Positions 5,602-7,167 of a DNA stretch of 7,167 nucleotides are shown here, piece by piece. The translations under genes and the position numbers were made by a program. Positions within the stretch are counted from its first letter, which is position 1; every line of letters starts with the position of its first letter. Source of the stretch: CAZOHN01 sp964579325 (lineage in GTDB: Bacteria > Pseudomonadota > Alphaproteobacteria > Rhodobacterales > Rhodobacteraceae); the NCBI GenBank assembly GCA_964579325.1, contig CAZOHN010000186.1:1-7167 (forward strand), written 5' to 3'. The notes under the pieces are model-generated. The model made no database searches and was not told the origin of the DNA. It saw nothing but the letters and a program-made list of their open reading frames with translations.

Positions 5602-6734
5602 TGCGGCAGGCCTTCACAGGCGCGGATGTATTTGACGGAACACGGCTGCATCCGGGCGCCGTGCTGGTGGTGGCGGATGGCATCGTCGAGACCGTCGCCG
5701 GCAGCGTTCCGCGGGGAGCCGCCGAAGTGGCGCTGCCGGGCGGCGTGCTGGCGCCCGGCCTTCTCGACCTTCAGGTCAACGGCGGGGGAGGGGTGATGGT
5801 GGATGGCGCGACCACGGCCTCCACGCTTGCCGCGATCTGCGCCACGCATGTCCGCCTCGGAGCCACGGGCATCCTGCCGACATTGATCACCGACACGGCC
5901 GAGGCGACCGCTTCGGTAATCGCCGCCGGAGCAGCGGCCGCACAGGCGCAGGTTCCGGGCTTTCTGGGGCTGCATCTGGAAGGCCCTCACCTCGACCCTC
6001 GCCGCAAGGGGGCACACGACCCGGCCCTGATCCGCCCTCTGGCCGACGACGACCTGGCACGCCTGATCGCCGCCGCCGCCCGGCTGCCCACGCTCATGGT
6101 CACGTTGGCCCCGGAGTCAGCCGCCCCCGCACAGATCGCCGCACTCGCCGCGGCGGGCGTCATCGTCAGCCTTGGCCACAGCGATTGCACCCATGCCGAG
6201 GCGCGCGCCGCCATCGCCGCAGGGGCGTCCTGCGCCACCCACCTGTTCAACGCGATGAGCCAGCTCGGCAACCGCGAGCCGGGGCTGGTCGGCGCGGTTC
6301 TTTCGGGCGGGCTGCCGGCGGGGCTCATCGCCGACGGCCTTCATGTTGCGCCGGAGGTGCTGCGCATCGCCGTCGCGGCGCGACCGGAGGGGCTTTTCCT
6401 TGTGTCCGACTGCATGGCGGTCGCGGGCACCGACCTGTCCGAGTTCACCCTCAACGGCCGTCGGATCCTGCGCCGCGAGGGCCGCCTGACGCTGGAGGAC
6501 GGCACGCTGGCGGGGGCCGACCTGACCCTTCCGCAGGCCCTGCGCGTCATGGTCGAAGCGGTGGGCCTGACGGCCGAGCGTGCGCTGGCCATGGCCACGT
6601 CGGCCCCGGCCTCGGCCATCGGACGGGGCGATACGCTTGGGCACCTGCGCCCGGGCCGGGTGGCCGACATGGTTCACCTGGATGCCGGCTGGGGCCTGCG
6701 CGCCGCCTGGCGCGCGGGTGCGCGCGCACCCTAG
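5601..6734 (+). CDS. nagA: N-acetylglucosamine-6-phosphate deacetylase
   Basis: Removes acetate from GlcNAc-6-P to give GlcN-6-P, joining the GlcNAc branch and the MurQ branch before deamination. The 377-residue amidohydrolase TIM-barrel protein has the normal length. In order: APGLLDLQVNGGGG (51-64), where Q58 and N60 stand in place of the HxH of other amidohydrolases, as in E. coli NagA; GLHLEGPHL (123-131) with metal ligand E127; SLGHSDCT (190-197) with H193; ATHLFNAMS (212-220) with H214; IADGLHV (243-249) with H248; and LVSDCMA (267-273) with catalytic D270. All the expected metal and catalytic residues are present, so a single-metal, active enzyme is expected. The ATG overlaps the upstream TGA by one base (TGATG), with GGAG a few bases ahead. 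It is the last recognisable gene of the unit; no hairpin with a T run follows. Confidence 0.96.
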   Translation: MRQAFTGADVFDGTRLHPGAVLVVADGIVETVAGSVPRGAAEVALPGGVLAPGLLDLQVNGGGGVMVDGATTASTLAAICATHVRLGATGILPTLITDTAEATASVIAAGAAAAQAQVPGFLGLHLEGPHLDPRRKGAHDPALIRPLADDDLARLIAAAARLPTLMVTLAPESAAPAQIAALAAAGVIVSLGHSDCTHAEARAAIAAGASCATHLFNAMSQLGNREPGLVGAVLSGGLPAGLIADGLHVAPEVLRIAVAARPEGLFLVSDCMAVAGTDLSEFTLNGRRILRREGRLTLEDGTLAGADLTLPQALRVMVEAVGLTAERALAMATSAPASAIGRGDTLGHLRPGRVADMVHLDAGWGLRAAWRAGARAP

Positions 6735-6768
6735 CAGCGTTCCCCGCACGCCTCCGCTGCCTGTTGAC

Positions 6769-7167
6769 ATGTCCTGGCTGAACGGACCCCGGCTGAACGG
6801 GCCCCGGCTGACCAGGCGCTGGCTGACCTGGGCCCTTGCGCCTAACCTTCAGGCGGACGTGGTGCGGTTGGAGTCAGACAGGGAGCGGCTTGGTGTTCAA
6901 GTTGCAGACTTGGAAGCGAAGCGGGAGGAACTGTCAGAGGTGACCACGAGGCTGGACGCGCTCGCTGAGTTCGAGACCGTAACATTAGCCAACGAAGATC
7001 GGGCGAATGCGGCAAGAGCGGATGCGATCAAGGCAACAGCCGATTTGCAGAGGCTGAACGATGAAGTCGCCGATTTGCGCGCAGAGCAGGCCCGACTACA
7101 GCAGCTTGTTGTTGCAGCGGAAGACTCTGAGAAGCGTGCAGAGGAAGCGAATGCGACGCTTGCAGAC
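6769..7167 (+). CDS. Unrecognised coiled-coil protein (5' part, runs off right edge)
   Basis: The frame is open for 133 codons from ATG 6769 to the last base of the window, with no stop. I do not recognise the family. The first 25 residues are basic and tryptophan-rich (MSWLNGPRLNGP...LTWALAP) and encoded by a 15-nt tandem repeat. From about residue 27 the protein is a charged amphipathic helix: leucines at 34, 41, 48, 55 and 62 sit exactly seven apart, and again at 96, 103 and 110, so a long coiled coil is clear. Base use is less GC-rich than in nagA. No Shine-Dalgarno precedes 6769; GTG at 6859, after AGGCGG, is an alternative start, so the N-terminus is uncertain. The N-terminal helical arm of a phage-type or SMC-like protein would fit, but nothing seen decides this. 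Confidence 0.6.
   Translation, partial: MSWLNGPRLNGPRLTRRWLTWALAPNLQADVVRLESDRERLGVQVADLEAKREELSEVTTRLDALAEFETVTLANEDRANAARADAIKATADLQRLNDEVADLRAEQARLQQLVVAAEDSEKRAEEANATLAD
6774..6833 (+). repeat. Four tandem copies of a 15-nt unit (GGCTGA core)
   Basis: Units start at 6774, 6789, 6804 and 6819 and read CTGGCTGAACGGACC, CCGGCTGAACGGGCC, CCGGCTGACCAGGCG and CTGGCTGACCTGGGC. All share GGCTGA at the same place; the first two differ at three bases. Because 15 is a multiple of three, in the frame from 6769 they encode the pentapeptides WLNGP, RLNGP, RLTRR and WLTWA. The array begins 39 bp after the nagA stop, just before the drop in GC content. Confidence 0.75.

Noticed and set aside
6764..6769. 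TTGACA, a perfect -35 hexamer, just before the coiled-coil frame
   Set aside because: The following 30 bp is the GC-rich tandem repeat with nothing resembling a -10 hexamer at 15-19 bp spacing; a chance match is more likely.

Overview
The window looks like part of the chromosome of a high-GC alphaproteobacterium, most likely Rhodobacterales (a Rhodobacter/Paracoccus-type genome). This is inferred from the strong GC bias at third codon positions and the style of the proteins; no marker gene is present to settle it. Nearly all of it (about 1-6734) is one amino-sugar catabolic locus made of two divergent transcription units that share a 152-bp AT-richer control region at 2815-2966.

Leftward unit (minus strand, read from 2814 down to 1): a MurQ-type N-acetylmuramic acid 6-phosphate etherase, a secreted solute-binding protein of the carbohydrate ABC family, and the first 180 residues of a MalF/UgpA-type permease cut by the left edge. 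Two GC-rich hairpins lie between the binding-protein and permease genes. The second permease and the ATPase are presumably beyond the left edge.

Rightward unit (plus strand, 2967-6734): a BadF/BadG-family amino-sugar kinase, a GntR/HutC-type regulator with a UTRA effector domain, a two-SIS-domain GlmS-like protein that is probably a glucosamine-6-phosphate deaminase (NagB-II type), and NagA, the N-acetylglucosamine-6-phosphate deacetylase. All three junctions are 1-4 nt start/stop overlaps, so the unit is tightly coupled in translation.

The genes form a coherent non-PTS pathway. The ABC transporter would import free GlcNAc and/or MurNAc (or small muropeptide sugars). The kinase would make the 6-phosphate. 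MurQ would remove the lactyl ether of MurNAc-6-P to give GlcNAc-6-P. NagA would deacetylate it, and the SIS protein would deaminate and isomerise GlcN-6-P to fructose-6-P. The GntR protein would sense a phosphorylated intermediate and act on the TGGTAT-type repeats in the divergent region.

After nagA the character changes. A 15-nt tandem repeat (four units, 6774-6833) leads into an open, 3'-truncated frame (6769-7167) that encodes a highly charged leucine-heptad coiled coil. Its GC content is about 58% (191 of 327 bases in 6841-7167), well below the sugar genes. It is not part of the amino-sugar pathway as far as can be seen and may mark the edge of an accessory region. I found no tRNA, rRNA, CRISPR array or insertion sequence in the window.
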